64,000 bases of DNA from Candidatus Propionivibrio dominans (GCA_016709335.1 JADJNC010000004.1:248001-312000); one strand, 5' to 3'; shown: positions 40,007-48,854, numbered from the stretch's first letter. A program made the numbers and translations. The notes: generated by a model not told the origin, from the sequence alone.

Positions 40007-41782
40007 TCACGACACCAGGCCAAAGCCGAGCAGGCGAACCCGCTCGCGAAACTTGTCCACATTATCAAGACGAACAACCAGCGCTTTTGCCCCGGCGCGC
40101 AAGCACAGCGCTCCCGTCTCCTTGTGCGCGGCAATGGCCTCGGCGGTTTCGCTGTCGCGGCACTCGATCAGCACGGCGCTACCAACCATCCTGAGCGCCT
40201 TGCCGTTACGCTCGCACTGCCGGATAAACGTCTCGACCGTCGGCGGCAGCGGCATGTCGTCGCGGCTTTCCAGAAAGCCCTGCAACTCGGCGATGGCATA
40301 GCCCTTCTCGATGGCCGACAGCGCTTTCTCGCGATCCAGCCGCCAGCTCCCGGCCTGCACCGGCACCGCCCAGTTTTCGAGCAACAGCGTCTCTTCGGCA
40401 GCAAGTTCGCCGCGCACCACATTGACCAGCAGGCTGGGCAATACCGAGAGCACCACCGTGCTGGCGATGGCCACCGGCCGGTAGTCACTGGCGAGGCCGA
40501 GCACGTAAGCCCCGAGCGGCGTCAGGCGGAAGTTGCTGAGTCCGTCATAGCGGCTTAGAAAGGCCAGATCGTCGGAGCCCCACAGATCGTGATAATCGGC
40601 ACGGGCTCGCTCCGGAGCAATGTAAGCCACATCGACGATGCCGAGCGTTGCCGCATATTCGAAGAGCAGGGCCAGAATGTAACGGTCCTGCAGAATGTTC
40701 CAGCCGCCCGAACCTTCGTAGCCGAGACTTCCGTACTGGCGTTCGCCCAGATAGAGCTTCCAGGCGTTCTGCGTTACCGCAAAATCCAGACCGGTCGCGC
40801 GCATGAAGCGCGAGAAATCGTCAAAGGCGATCCAGCGACCGACCGGGCATTCATGCAAGGCTTCTTCAATTGCCGCCCGGCGCGGCGCAACAGCCGTCAT
40901 CACCCGCCCCTTGGCGTTCTGCCCCTTGATCGCCTCGACGCGACTGAATTCATCGAACAGGGTGGTTTTCATCCACTTGCGCCAAAGCCCGCGCACTACG
41001 TCGGCCGGTGGCGCACTCAGGGCCTTGACGCCGGCCGGGCTGAGCGCCAGGCGACCTCCGGCACGCAGTGCCAGCCCCCCGGCCTGCAACAGCAGCGGCC
41101 AGGCAAAGGCCTTGATCGGGCCGATTTCCTGATCCCATTTGTTTTTCTTCTCGAACCACGAGTAGTAGTCGCCACCCGCCAGCTTTTCGCTGAGAACACG
41201 CAAGGCCGCCGTCCCCGGCAACGCAGTTTTCTCGCTCACCTGAATGCGCGCCTGCTCGATCGTGCGCAACATTACCACCACCTCCTGCAAGGCTTCGCGC
41301 TCGGTCAGGCGCAGCACCCGGCCTGCATCGTCTGCCAGCGTCTCCTTGCTCTCCAGTTCCAGCGGGGCGGGTGGCGGCACGAAGGCTTGCAGACGTGCCC
41401 GCAGTTCGGCCGGGACGAAGTAGCTGCGATCTTCGTGATCGTAGTGGATGAACAGGCGTAGCGCCGAGCATTTGCTGCCGGAGTATCCGTAGGATTTGGC
41501 ACCGGCGACTCTGAACGAGGGCACGCACTGGTACTTGGCGCGAAAGCGTTGCTCCGAGTACTCTCCGAGCGGGTCATCCACCGCTTCGGCGACCGCCGCT
41601 TGCTGCGTCTCGTCAAGGCCGGACCAGATCGCCTTCAGGCCGGAGCCGAGCAGGGTGGCAACGAGGCGTTCGATCAGTTCGTCCTTGCGCCCGAGCTTAT
41701 CGACATCCGGCAGGTAGCTCAGCAGATCCTTCAAATCCGGCACGTTGAGGCGGGCCAGCGAGTCTTTCAACGAAATATGCAT
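40007..41782 (-). CDS. XPB/Ssl2 N-lobe-like (Helicase_C_3-type) protein without helicase motor
   Basis: 591 aa. The N-terminus (LNVPDLKDLLSYLPDVDKLGRKDELIERLV) resembles a SAP-like helix pair. The C-terminal third resembles the helicase-associated, XPB/Ssl2 N-terminal-like domain of actinobacterial proteins: LPPTVETFIRQCERNGKALRMVGSAVLIECRDSETAEAIAA. No Walker A or DEAD/DEAH motif is visible, so it is not itself a helicase. The middle is helical and contains winged-helix-like stretches. It is divergent from a UPF0158 gene and a winged-helix gene. The function is unknown. Confidence 0.55.
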   Translation of the reverse strand: MHISLKDSLARLNVPDLKDLLSYLPDVDKLGRKDELIERLVATLLGSGLKAIWSGLDETQQAAVAEAVDDPLGEYSEQRFRAKYQCVPSFRVAGAKSYGYSGSKCSALRLFIHYDHEDRSYFVPAELRARLQAFVPPPAPLELESKETLADDAGRVLRLTEREALQEVVVMLRTIEQARIQVSEKTALPGTAALRVLSEKLAGGDYYSWFEKKNKWDQEIGPIKAFAWPLLLQAGGLALRAGGRLALSPAGVKALSAPPADVVRGLWRKWMKTTLFDEFSRVEAIKGQNAKGRVMTAVAPRRAAIEEALHECPVGRWIAFDDFSRFMRATGLDFAVTQNAWKLYLGERQYGSLGYEGSGGWNILQDRYILALLFEYAATLGIVDVAYIAPERARADYHDLWGSDDLAFLSRYDGLSNFRLTPLGAYVLGLASDYRPVAIASTVVLSVLPSLLVNVVRGELAAEETLLLENWAVPVQAGSWRLDREKALSAIEKGYAIAELQGFLESRDDMPLPPTVETFIRQCERNGKALRMVGSAVLIECRDSETAEAIAAHKETGALCLRAGAKALVVRLDNVDKFRERVRLLGFGLVS

Positions 41783-41921
41783 GATCGGTCTCTCGAGAAA
41801 TCAAGCCATGTACCGCAACAGAATGCTACCCGCTTGCAGCGCCTTTCAGTACCTATTATCTTGTCACCTGCGCAGCCCGCTGGCTACTGTCCCTAAAATT
41901 TTCCATGAGATCGTACCCGAA

Positions 41922-42410
41922 ATGAAACCCGCCGATCCGCCTGCACGTGTCAGGTTTTCTGAATTGCTCGACGCTTTTTACTTCGTCAGTGTGGATATCT
42001 CCTACTTGCATGAGGCCTACATCAATCCTGCAACAGGAAAAATCTTCTACGTGTCGCCCGAAATAGAGGATGAAAGCGAGACCCCCGACGACTTCGAAAC
42101 CTCGGATCGGTACATCGCCGTTCCCCACAAGAACGACTTAAACCTTGGCCGCGATCTGGTGTTTTCCTTCGTTGATGACGAACTGCCCGAGCACTTCGAA
42201 ACCGTGGCCGGGTTCTTCCGTCGCAAGGGCGCATATCGCCGGTTCAAGGACTTCCTCTATCGACGCGATCTGCTCGACAAGTGGCATGCCTTCGAATCCC
42301 GTGCAACCGAAAACGAATTGCGCGCCTGGGCCAAGGCACAGGGGATTGAATTCACCGATGAACGACCACAGGCCGGTCAAGAAGGCACGCCGGACGCACA
42401 CCGCCCATGA
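41922..42410 (+). CDS. UPF0158 family protein
   Basis: 162 aa with the family pattern: a short alpha-beta start, a hydroxylated segment GKIFYVSPEIEDE, RYIAVPHKNDLNLGRDLVFSFVDDELPE, and the conserved GAYRRFKDFLYRRDLLDKWHAFE, ending in an acidic tail. The family has no known function. The downstream gene overlaps it by four bases, so the two are coupled. It is divergent from the XPB-like gene across about 140 bases. Confidence 0.75.
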   Translation: MKPADPPARVRFSELLDAFYFVSVDISYLHEAYINPATGKIFYVSPEIEDESETPDDFETSDRYIAVPHKNDLNLGRDLVFSFVDDELPEHFETVAGFFRRKGAYRRFKDFLYRRDLLDKWHAFESRATENELRAWAKAQGIEFTDERPQAGQEGTPDAHRP

Positions 42411-42649
42411 ACTACACGGAAAAGCAGGGGCAATACCTGGCTTTCATTTACCACTACTCACTGCTCAACCGCTGTGCCCCGGCTGAATTTGACATTCAGA
42501 AGTATTTCCGGGTATCGGCGCCGACGGTGCACCAGATGATCGTGACGCTAGATCGCAAAGGCTTCATTTCGCGAACGCCTGGCCAGGGGCGCTCGATCGT
42601 ACTGAAACTGACAAAAGATCAGTTGCCTGAACTGAAGGCTGTGGGTTGA
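42407..42649 (+). CDS. Small LexA-N/MarR-like winged-helix regulator
   Basis: 80 aa: MNYTEKQGQYLAFIYHYSLLNRCAPAEFDIQKYFRVSAPTVHQMIVTLDRKGFISRTPGQ, a three-helix winged-helix fold like the LexA N-terminal DNA-binding domain but without the protease domain. It has the recognition helix SAPTVHQMIVTLDRKG and the wing ISRTPGQGRSI. It probably regulates a nearby promoter, possibly its own operon. Confidence 0.75.
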   Translation: MNYTEKQGQYLAFIYHYSLLNRCAPAEFDIQKYFRVSAPTVHQMIVTLDRKGFISRTPGQGRSIVLKLTKDQLPELKAVG

Positions 42650-42734
42650 ACCGAGATTCCGCTTTGCCCCATGCGGTGAGCTTTGGCGCTGCCCTGGTCA
42701 CCAACAACGAGGACGATTCAAGAGTTACCGTGGT

Positions 42735-42967
42735 CTAGCAGCCTGTCGGACTTTCCGTAAAGTTACTTCCGATGTAAAAACAGCTAGTTACAAGGAGTGC
42801 ATGATCCGTAGAGCTGGAAAACAATGCAATTTGTATATTTTCGCGTGATATACGCCCAAAAAACCAGATCAACCCATATGCAATGTCCGAAAATTTTACA
42901 AAATAATCATTAAATCAATACGTTGCTTTTGGCATATTTGGACTTCTTAAGTCCGACAGGCTGCTAG
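42735..42967. mobile_element. Probable MITE with 19-bp terminal inverted repeats
   Basis: The ends 42735-42753 and 42949-42967 are perfect inverted copies (CTAGCAGCCTGTCGGACTT). The 233-base element has no open reading frame and an AT-rich core, unlike the flanks. The outermost CTAG on each side is itself a palindrome and may be a 4-bp target duplication; YTAR targets are typical of IS5-group elements. The parent transposase is not in the window. Confidence 0.7.
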
Positions 42968-43063
42968 GGGTTGAGAACGAGTTATCCTGAGAGGCGCTGC
43001 ACTATCCCGAAGTCTAGCTTTGACTCGCAGTACATGAACGTAAAGCCATTGAGGAATAAGATT

Positions 43064-43279
43064 ATGAAAATGTTACTCGCCTTGGTATTGGGATTGACGA
43101 TTGCCGGCTGCAGCAGCAATCTAAAGAAGGAGTGCGAAGAGTGTTACGGGCACGCTGACTGCGGGGGAGCGCTTAACTGCCGCTCACGACCCATGACTGA
43201 CGGATCTGTAAGAAATGTATGTGTTGATACATCCCAGACGATAACCTGCCCGGTTGCACAGCCGGCGGCTACCAAATAA
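43064..43279 (+). CDS. Small Cys-rich lipoprotein
   Basis: 71 aa from the ATG at 43064-43066, with GAGGAATAAG as ribosome site: lipoprotein signal MKMLLALVLGLTIAGC, then a cysteine-rich body (CEECYGHADCGGALNCRS ... CVDTSQTITC). The spacing resembles a small knotted domain. The function is unknown. It lies just after the MITE. Confidence 0.6.
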   Translation: MKMLLALVLGLTIAGCSSNLKKECEECYGHADCGGALNCRSRPMTDGSVRNVCVDTSQTITCPVAQPAATK

Positions 43280-43436
43280 GCTAGTCGACGCCAGTCCATT
43301 GCCTGCAACAGGTCCGTACTGCCAGTGTTGGCTAGTTTCTGGGTCGCCTGACAGGTACGGGGGCAGGCGCCTGCTGGTGCATTTAGGCATGGCTGGTCCT
43401 GCCAGAAGAGCGACCCACCACGCGGCGCCGACTCGG

Positions 43437-44249
43437 CTAGCCGGCGCCAACCTCGTCCGTCCAGACCTTGAAGCTCATCAATGTGTTGTTGCCGAACGTA
43501 TTGCTGAGCGCGACGTCGGCCGCGTCACGGCCACGGGCGATCAACACCCGGCCTATCCTCGGCGTGTTGTTGCGGGAGTCAAAGGTGTACCAACGACCAT
43601 CAAGGAAGACCTCGAACCAGGCTGCGAAGTCCATCGTGCCATACGGCGGCGGCATGCCGATGTCGCCCAGGTAGCCGGTGCAGTAACGCGCCGGGATGTT
43701 CATGCAGCGGCAGAAGGCAACGGCGAGGTGGGTAAAGTCGCGACAGACGCCGGTTTTATCATGGTAGGCCTCAAGCGCTGTCCGGGTGCGGCGCGCATGC
43801 TCGTAGCCGAATTCGATATGCCGATGGACAAAATCGCAGATGGCCTGGACGCGCCCCCAGCCTGTCGGCCCCTGCCCGAAGAGATTCCACGCTGTCTCGG
43901 ACAGCCGATCGGTTTCGCAATATCGGCTGCCGAGCAGGAATAGCAGCGTTTCCTCGGGCAGGTCCGGCACGGCGATCTGCTGCGCCATTGGCGCGATCAC
44001 ATCGGGAATGCCGCTATCGTTAACCACTACGTCGGCACGAATGCGCAGGCTGCCCTGCGGCGCGACGATGCGCGTACACCAGTTGCCGAAGCTGTCGCGA
44101 TAGGCAAACGTCGGGATCGACGGGCTGAACAGCAGGTCGTCACGGCCCATGAGGTCGGACACACGCGTGTGGTGGACATTCAGGTTCAAAATCATCGGGG
44201 TGGGCTGCGGGCACTCGTAGATCATTTCAAAGCCGACGCGAATCTTCAT
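43437..44249 (-). CDS. Transglutaminase-like protein of the Anbu neighbourhood
   Basis: 270 aa: an N-terminal beta-rich domain (MKIRVGFEMIYECPQPTPMILNLNVH) and a transglutaminase core with the catalytic Cys in TGVCRDFTHLAVAFCRCMNIPARY and Asp region in GRWYTFDSRNNTPRIGR. The usual catalytic His in H-A-W is replaced: the sequence is MDFAAWFEVF. Start MKIRVGFEM gives the standard N-terminus. It is the last gene of the leftward operon with the amidohydrolase and Anbu. Confidence 0.85.
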   Translation of the reverse strand: MKIRVGFEMIYECPQPTPMILNLNVHHTRVSDLMGRDDLLFSPSIPTFAYRDSFGNWCTRIVAPQGSLRIRADVVVNDSGIPDVIAPMAQQIAVPDLPEETLLFLLGSRYCETDRLSETAWNLFGQGPTGWGRVQAICDFVHRHIEFGYEHARRTRTALEAYHDKTGVCRDFTHLAVAFCRCMNIPARYCTGYLGDIGMPPPYGTMDFAAWFEVFLDGRWYTFDSRNNTPRIGRVLIARGRDAADVALSNTFGNNTLMSFKVWTDEVGAG

Positions 44250-44296
44250 CGTGGGTCTCCAATCAGTGTGAGGTGACGAAAGTGGTGGAAATGAGT

Positions 44297-45040
44297 TCAC
44301 TTCGCCGTTGAGTGAAAAGCGCCGGGAACGGGTAGCTCGGAGGCACAGGCTGTGTGTAGCGTATCGGTCAATAGTCCCCGCAGCGCAGCCCAGCGTGGCC
44401 CACCTGTGCGGACAATGCCCTGGTTGACCTCCAGTTCAATCCCGACGTAGGCGTCGCTTGGGTAACGCTGGCGCAAATACGAGGTCAGCCCGTCACCTTT
44501 GCCGGCATAGGGGTAATTTCGCCGCACCCGAAGCTCGGGAGCACCGGCTGCGAGCAATGTTTTCCAGCGCGCGCAGAGCTCTACCTCCCCTTCACGGTCG
44601 GGGTCATAGAGCAGACCCACATCGGCGTGACGCACCTTGCCGTCCAGTACCGGCGTGAAACTGTGCGATGAAATGTGCATGACGCGCCGACCAAGCGACA
44701 CGGATTGCCTGACCAGATGCTCGACGCGCTGGCGATAGGGGAGGTAGTGCTGTTCGATGAGCTGCGTGCGCCGTGTCGCTGGTGCGTCGCGCGTCGCCTG
44801 CGAGAAAAGTTGCGGGTGGCCGAGCGAACGGTTGAGGTCGACCAGCAGGCGGCTGACCGTCGAAGTCACCAGCGGTGCGGCGAATGATCGGGCCAGTTCC
44901 CGCGCCATGAGCAGCGCGCCGGGATCGTATCCACGATGGGTTTCGAGAAGCGCTTCATAGCCATGAAGTAGCGAGCGACAGGATGCGGGGATCCGGTTGC
45001 CGCCATGTTCGCAGGTAATGAGGAAGGCGTCGATGCTCAC
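44297..45040 (-). CDS. N-formylglutamate amidohydrolase family protein
   Basis: A 247-aa zinc-dependent FGase-fold amidohydrolase: LITCEHGGNRIP (metal Glu-His), HRGYDPGALLMARELA, SRLLVDLNRS, and HISSHSFTPVLDG with the second His pair, then YVGIELEVNQG. In Anbu-type clusters this family is thought to process amide-linked peptide products. It lies seven bases after Anbu, in the same operon. Confidence 0.85.
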   Translation of the reverse strand: MSIDAFLITCEHGGNRIPASCRSLLHGYEALLETHRGYDPGALLMARELARSFAAPLVTSTVSRLLVDLNRSLGHPQLFSQATRDAPATRRTQLIEQHYLPYRQRVEHLVRQSVSLGRRVMHISSHSFTPVLDGKVRHADVGLLYDPDREGEVELCARWKTLLAAGAPELRVRRNYPYAGKGDGLTSYLRQRYPSDAYVGIELEVNQGIVRTGGPRWAALRGLLTDTLHTACASELPVPGAFHSTAK

Positions 45041-45046
45041 GCTTCG

Positions 45047-45775
45047 TTACCAGCTCAGGTCGGGCAAGCGGCGAAAAGCTTGCTTCGTGCCTTCGCTCCA
45101 TTCGTGGCTGAGGGCACTGAAATAGGCGTCATGGTGATCGAAGCGGCGGCGCTTCGACACTTCGAGGCGGTCTCGTTCATAACAGATCAGGTCGATGGGC
45201 ATCCCGACCGACAGGTTGCTGCGCATGGTCGAGTCGAACGACACCAGCACACATTTAATGGCATCTGAAAGCGGTGTGGCGCGTGTGATCACGCGGTCGA
45301 TGATCGGCTTGCCGTACTTGGTTTCACCGGTCTGAAAGTAGGGGGTGTCGAATCCCGCTTCGATGAAATTGCCCTCGGCATAAATCCGGAACAGCCGCAT
45401 CGGTTCGCCTAGGATTTGACCGCCAACGATGAACGAGGCATTGAAGCCGAACTCGTTATCTTCCAGATATTCACCGTCGCGCCGATCGACATCGCGCATC
45501 GCGTCGGCAATCAGCATAGCGACATCGAACATCGTTTGTGCGCTCCACAGGTTGGGAACCGGGTCGGTGGCAGCGCAGCGCTGGTTCAGCACGCCGATCA
45601 CTGCCTGCGTTCCGGCCAGGTTCCCGGAGCTGAGCAAGACGATGACGCGCTCGCCGCGACGTTCAAACACCGACATTTTGCAGAACTTGGAAATGTTGTC
45701 CATGCCGGCATTCGTGCGTGAGTCGGAGGCGAAAATCATCCCCTCGTCGAGCGTTACTCCAATACAGTAGGTCAT
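45047..45775 (-). CDS. Proteasome-type protease Anbu
   Basis: 242 aa of the bacterial ancestral beta-subunit family: N-terminal Thr after Met (MTYCIGVTLDEGMIFASDSRTNAG), then the conserved Lys (NISKFCKMSVF), matching the Thr1-Asp-Lys arrangement of Ntn hydrolases, and SSGNLAGTQAVIGVL. The start places the Thr at the mature N-terminus. Anbu is usually next to transglutaminase, alpha-E and ATP-grasp genes; here only the transglutaminase and FGase are present. Confidence 0.88.
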   Translation of the reverse strand: MTYCIGVTLDEGMIFASDSRTNAGMDNISKFCKMSVFERRGERVIVLLSSGNLAGTQAVIGVLNQRCAATDPVPNLWSAQTMFDVAMLIADAMRDVDRRDGEYLEDNEFGFNASFIVGGQILGEPMRLFRIYAEGNFIEAGFDTPYFQTGETKYGKPIIDRVITRATPLSDAIKCVLVSFDSTMRSNLSVGMPIDLICYERDRLEVSKRRRFDHHDAYFSALSHEWSEGTKQAFRRLPDLSW

Positions 45776-46053
45776 GATTATTCGTGCCCTTTCCATGCGC
45801 GATATCCCTGGTTGAGGACGGCACAAGAATACCCTGTTTCAAGTTTGAGCACTGTTCGTTGGCGCACATGGCGGGTACAACCGCAAGTCGTTCCCGGCGA
45901 TACCCGATAGCAGATATTGTTTGAAATGCCTTCGCCGATCAGCCCGCTAAGTCAAGCCGGTATCCTGCCTGCAATGGGTGCAGAGTAGCCAGGGATGAGC
46001 GGGAACGACTAACATAGTTGAACTTCATTTAAACCTCTTCAAGGGAGCCGCAA

Positions 46054-47544
46054 ATGCTCAATATGATCCCTGTTAGCCTGGGTGTTCTCCTCGCCTTCTC
46101 CTTCATTGGCGCACTGGTCTACTTTTACGTGCAGGACGTCACGCAGGAAAAGCACGCCGTTCTGCGGAATTTTCCGCTGGTCGGCCACCTGCGCTACATC
46201 TTTGAGCGCCTCGGCGAGTATTTTCGCCAGTACTTTTTTCTTGGCGACCGTGAGGAAATGCCCTTCGACCGGGCTACCCGCAGTTGGGTCTACCGCATGG
46301 CCAAAAACGAGGGCGGCATTATCGGCTTCGGCTCGACCTACCGCATTCATGAAACCGGTGCGCTGATTTTCGTCAATGCTCCCTTCCCGGTTCTTGAGGA
46401 AGACCAGCGTCCGCCGCCGGAACGGGTGATCGGTGAAGGGTATTGCCGGACGCCTTTTGCCGGCAGGTCGCTGGTCAACATCAGTGCCATGAGCTTTGGC
46501 GCGATTTCGCGGCCGGCCGTGCGTGCTCTGTCACGTGGCGCGGCGGCGGCGGGCTGCTGGCTGGATACCGGTGAGGGCGGCCTGTCTCCGTACCATCTGG
46601 AGGGCGGCTGCGACATCATCTTCCAGCTCGGCACGGCAAAGTACGGGGTGCGTGACGAGAACGGCCACCTTTCGGATGAACGCCTGCGCGAACTGGCCGC
46701 GCACGAAACGGTACGGGCCTTCGAGATCAAGTTGTCGCAAGGCGCCAAACCGGGCAAGGGCGGGGTTCTGCCGGGCACCAAGGTGACGCCCGAGATCGCC
46801 GTTATTCGCGGTATTGCCGAGGGGCGTGACTCGCTCAGCCCGAACCGCCACCCGGATATCGCCAGCATCGACGAGTTGCTCGACATGGTCGAGCATGTGC
46901 GCACAGTGACCGGCAAGCCGGTTGGCGTGAAGACTGCCATTGGCGGCACGCGCTTCATGGATGAACTCAGGGCTGCGGTTTCGCGTCGGGGGTTGAGTTC
47001 GGCCCCCGACTTTCTGACCATCGATGGCGGAGAAGGCGGTAGCGGTGCGGCACCGCAGGCGCTGGCCGATCACATGGCGCTGTCGATTGACGAAGCGCTG
47101 CCGCTCGTTGCCGATGCGCTGATTGCCGGCGGCCTGAAGGAACGAATCCGGATAATCGCCTCCGGGCAACTGGTGACGCCGGCCCGCGTTGCCTGGGCGC
47201 TGGCGGCCGGCGCCGATTTCGTGAATACGGCACGCGGATTCATGTTTGCGCTGGGCTGCATACAATCCTTGCGCTGCCACGCCAATACCTGCCCGACCGG
47301 CGTCGCCACGCACAACCCCCGGCTGCAACGTGGCCTGGTCGTCGAGGACAAGGCCGCGCGCGTAGCCTCCTATTGTCGGAACATGAACAAGGAAGTCGAG
47401 ATGATTGCCCATTCCTGCGGTCTGCGCGATGCGCGCGGTCTGCGCCGCGAGCATGTGCGCATCGTTCAGGCTTCCGGGCAGAGCGTCGCGCTTGATGTAC
47501 TCTTCCCGTATCCAGCCACTCTTGGTGAAAGCGGAAAGCCTTGA
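46054..47544 (+). CDS. FMN-binding glutamate-synthase-like protein with membrane anchor
   Basis: 496 aa. An N-terminal hydrophobic segment (VSLGVLLAFSFIGALVYFYV) precedes the FMN TIM-barrel and iron-sulfur region of the GltB central domain: GGEGGSGAAPQALADH, IIASGQLVTPARVAWALAAGADFVNTARG and CHANTCPTGVATHN (three Cys for a 3Fe-4S cluster). It lacks the glutaminase domain, so it is not a full glutamate synthase. The physiological substrate is unknown. It is divergent from the Anbu operon. Confidence 0.88.
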   Translation: MLNMIPVSLGVLLAFSFIGALVYFYVQDVTQEKHAVLRNFPLVGHLRYIFERLGEYFRQYFFLGDREEMPFDRATRSWVYRMAKNEGGIIGFGSTYRIHETGALIFVNAPFPVLEEDQRPPPERVIGEGYCRTPFAGRSLVNISAMSFGAISRPAVRALSRGAAAAGCWLDTGEGGLSPYHLEGGCDIIFQLGTAKYGVRDENGHLSDERLRELAAHETVRAFEIKLSQGAKPGKGGVLPGTKVTPEIAVIRGIAEGRDSLSPNRHPDIASIDELLDMVEHVRTVTGKPVGVKTAIGGTRFMDELRAAVSRRGLSSAPDFLTIDGGEGGSGAAPQALADHMALSIDEALPLVADALIAGGLKERIRIIASGQLVTPARVAWALAAGADFVNTARGFMFALGCIQSLRCHANTCPTGVATHNPRLQRGLVVEDKAARVASYCRNMNKEVEMIAHSCGLRDARGLRREHVRIVQASGQSVALDVLFPYPATLGESGKP

Positions 47545-47664
47545 TTGCCCCGTGTATCGCGCTGGCGATTACACTGAATGCTGCGCAGGCGAACGAGCAA
47601 ACTGAACATGGCAGGCAGCAAAGCGCTTGTTTTGAATCACTTGCCTTGAAACTGGGAGAAGATA

Positions 47665-48003
47665 ATGGCCGGTTACGAGCACTACGATGAAATCGCCAAA
47701 CAGATTGAACATGAAATTGTGGTGAAGGGCATCGTCCTGGGAATCGACTGGACGAACGAGGCGCAGGTTGGCGCACTGGCCCACGAGGCGCTCGACCAGC
47801 TGGCCGATGATGTGAAACGTGCCGCTTCCGGTCATGTCGATTACAAACTGAGAGCCAAGGTCGACCTTTACGGCCTGGCGGCGATGATGTTGCGAACAAT
47901 GGAAGAAAGCGCTGGTATCGGAATTGAAAGCCACGGTGGAGTCGCATGGAAAGCTTTTGCCAGGGCGCTCTGGAAAGAAGCTGAATTGCGTAAATCACGT
48001 TAA
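47665..48003 (+). CDS. Conserved hypothetical protein, 112 aa
   Basis: A soluble, mixed alpha protein (MAGYEHYDEIAKQIEHEIVVKG ... WTNEAQVGALAHEALDQLADD) with a good ribosome site (GGGAGAAGATA) before the ATG. No family is recognised. A REP-like palindrome lies just downstream. Confidence 0.6.
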   Translation: MAGYEHYDEIAKQIEHEIVVKGIVLGIDWTNEAQVGALAHEALDQLADDVKRAASGHVDYKLRAKVDLYGLAAMMLRTMEESAGIGIESHGGVAWKAFARALWKEAELRKSR

Positions 48004-48019
48004 GGAAACGCTGAATATG

Positions 48020-48090
48020 CTGTCACACCGGCGAAAGCCGGTGTCCAGTGCCTTGAATTTTCTGGATTCCGGCTTTCTCCGGAATGACGA
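48020..48090. repeat. Double REP-like palindrome
   Basis: Two inverted copies of the element at 39838: TGTCACACCGGCGAAAGCCGGTG, then about 20 bases later TGGATTCCGGCTTTCTCCGGAATGACG. Together they could fold into a large cruciform (BIME-like). The element sits between two co-oriented genes. Confidence 0.65.
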
Positions 48091-48149
48091 TTTGACGCTT
48101 GTTCAGCGGCTCCTTGAGGATTGCTGTAAGAGTCGAAAGGAGAAGAGGA

Positions 48150-48854
48150 ATGCTGAAACTTGTCCAGTTTCACCCGGCCTTTGGCGTGCGCAACATGAGC
48201 CCGTTCTGCCTCAAGCTCGAAACCTATTTGCGCATGGCGGGCATTGAGCACGAGGTCGTCTGGAACAGTAACACGCGCAGCGCACCCAAGGGCAAGCTGC
48301 CCTGCATTGTGGACGGTGATGTGGTCATGGGCGACTCGTCGCTGATCATCGACTATCTCAAAGAGAAGTTTGGCGACCCGCTTGATGAAAGCCTGAGTGC
48401 CACACAGAAAGCGCAAGCGCTGGCCTGGCGCTCGCTCTTTGAAGACAGCCTGTTGTTTCCCGTGCTCTACTCACGCTGGATCGACCCGCTCGGCTGGAGC
48501 AAAATGCAGGCCCTGTTCGAGCGTTTGCCTCTTCCCTTGCGCTACTTTGTCCCCGGCCTGGTGCGTGGCGGCGTGCGCAAGCAGATACATGGTCAGGGAA
48601 TGGGTCGCCACCGACCCGATGAAATCTACAGTTTCGGTTTACAGTATATGGTGGCCATTGAGACGCTGCTTGGCGCGAAGGCATTCATGTTCGGCGATGC
48701 GCCGACCTCGCTCGACGCAACGGCCTACGGTTTTCTCGCCAATCTGGTTGATACCGATTTTGATAACCCGCTCAACCGCAAGGCGCACGCCACTCCGGGT
48801 TTCGTTGCCTACTGCGCACGCATCAAACAGGGCTACTTCGCTGATCTCAAATAG
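48150..48854 (+). CDS. Glutathione S-transferase-like protein (Fai/metaxin type)
   Basis: 234 aa with a thioredoxin-like N-terminal domain (MLKLVQFHPAFGVRNMSPFCLKLETYL, APKGKLPCIVDGDVVMGDSSLII with the GSH-binding Asp-Ser) and a helical C-terminal domain. The Ser-Pro-Phe-Cys sequence resembles the Fai/metaxin-like GST subgroup. The substrate is unknown. AAAGGAGAAGAGG before the ATG supports the start. Confidence 0.85.
   Translation: MLKLVQFHPAFGVRNMSPFCLKLETYLRMAGIEHEVVWNSNTRSAPKGKLPCIVDGDVVMGDSSLIIDYLKEKFGDPLDESLSATQKAQALAWRSLFEDSLLFPVLYSRWIDPLGWSKMQALFERLPLPLRYFVPGLVRGGVRKQIHGQGMGRHRPDEIYSFGLQYMVAIETLLGAKAFMFGDAPTSLDATAYGFLANLVDTDFDNPLNRKAHATPGFVAYCARIKQGYFADLK

Noticed and set aside
40007..41782. 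Helicase annotation for the XPB-like protein
   Set aside because: No Walker A, DEAH or motif VI is visible; only an N-lobe/associated-domain resemblance remains.
42735..42967. Small RNA or riboswitch instead of a MITE
   Set aside because: The long, perfect terminal repeats with identical CTAG ends and the lack of internal structure fit a transposable element better.
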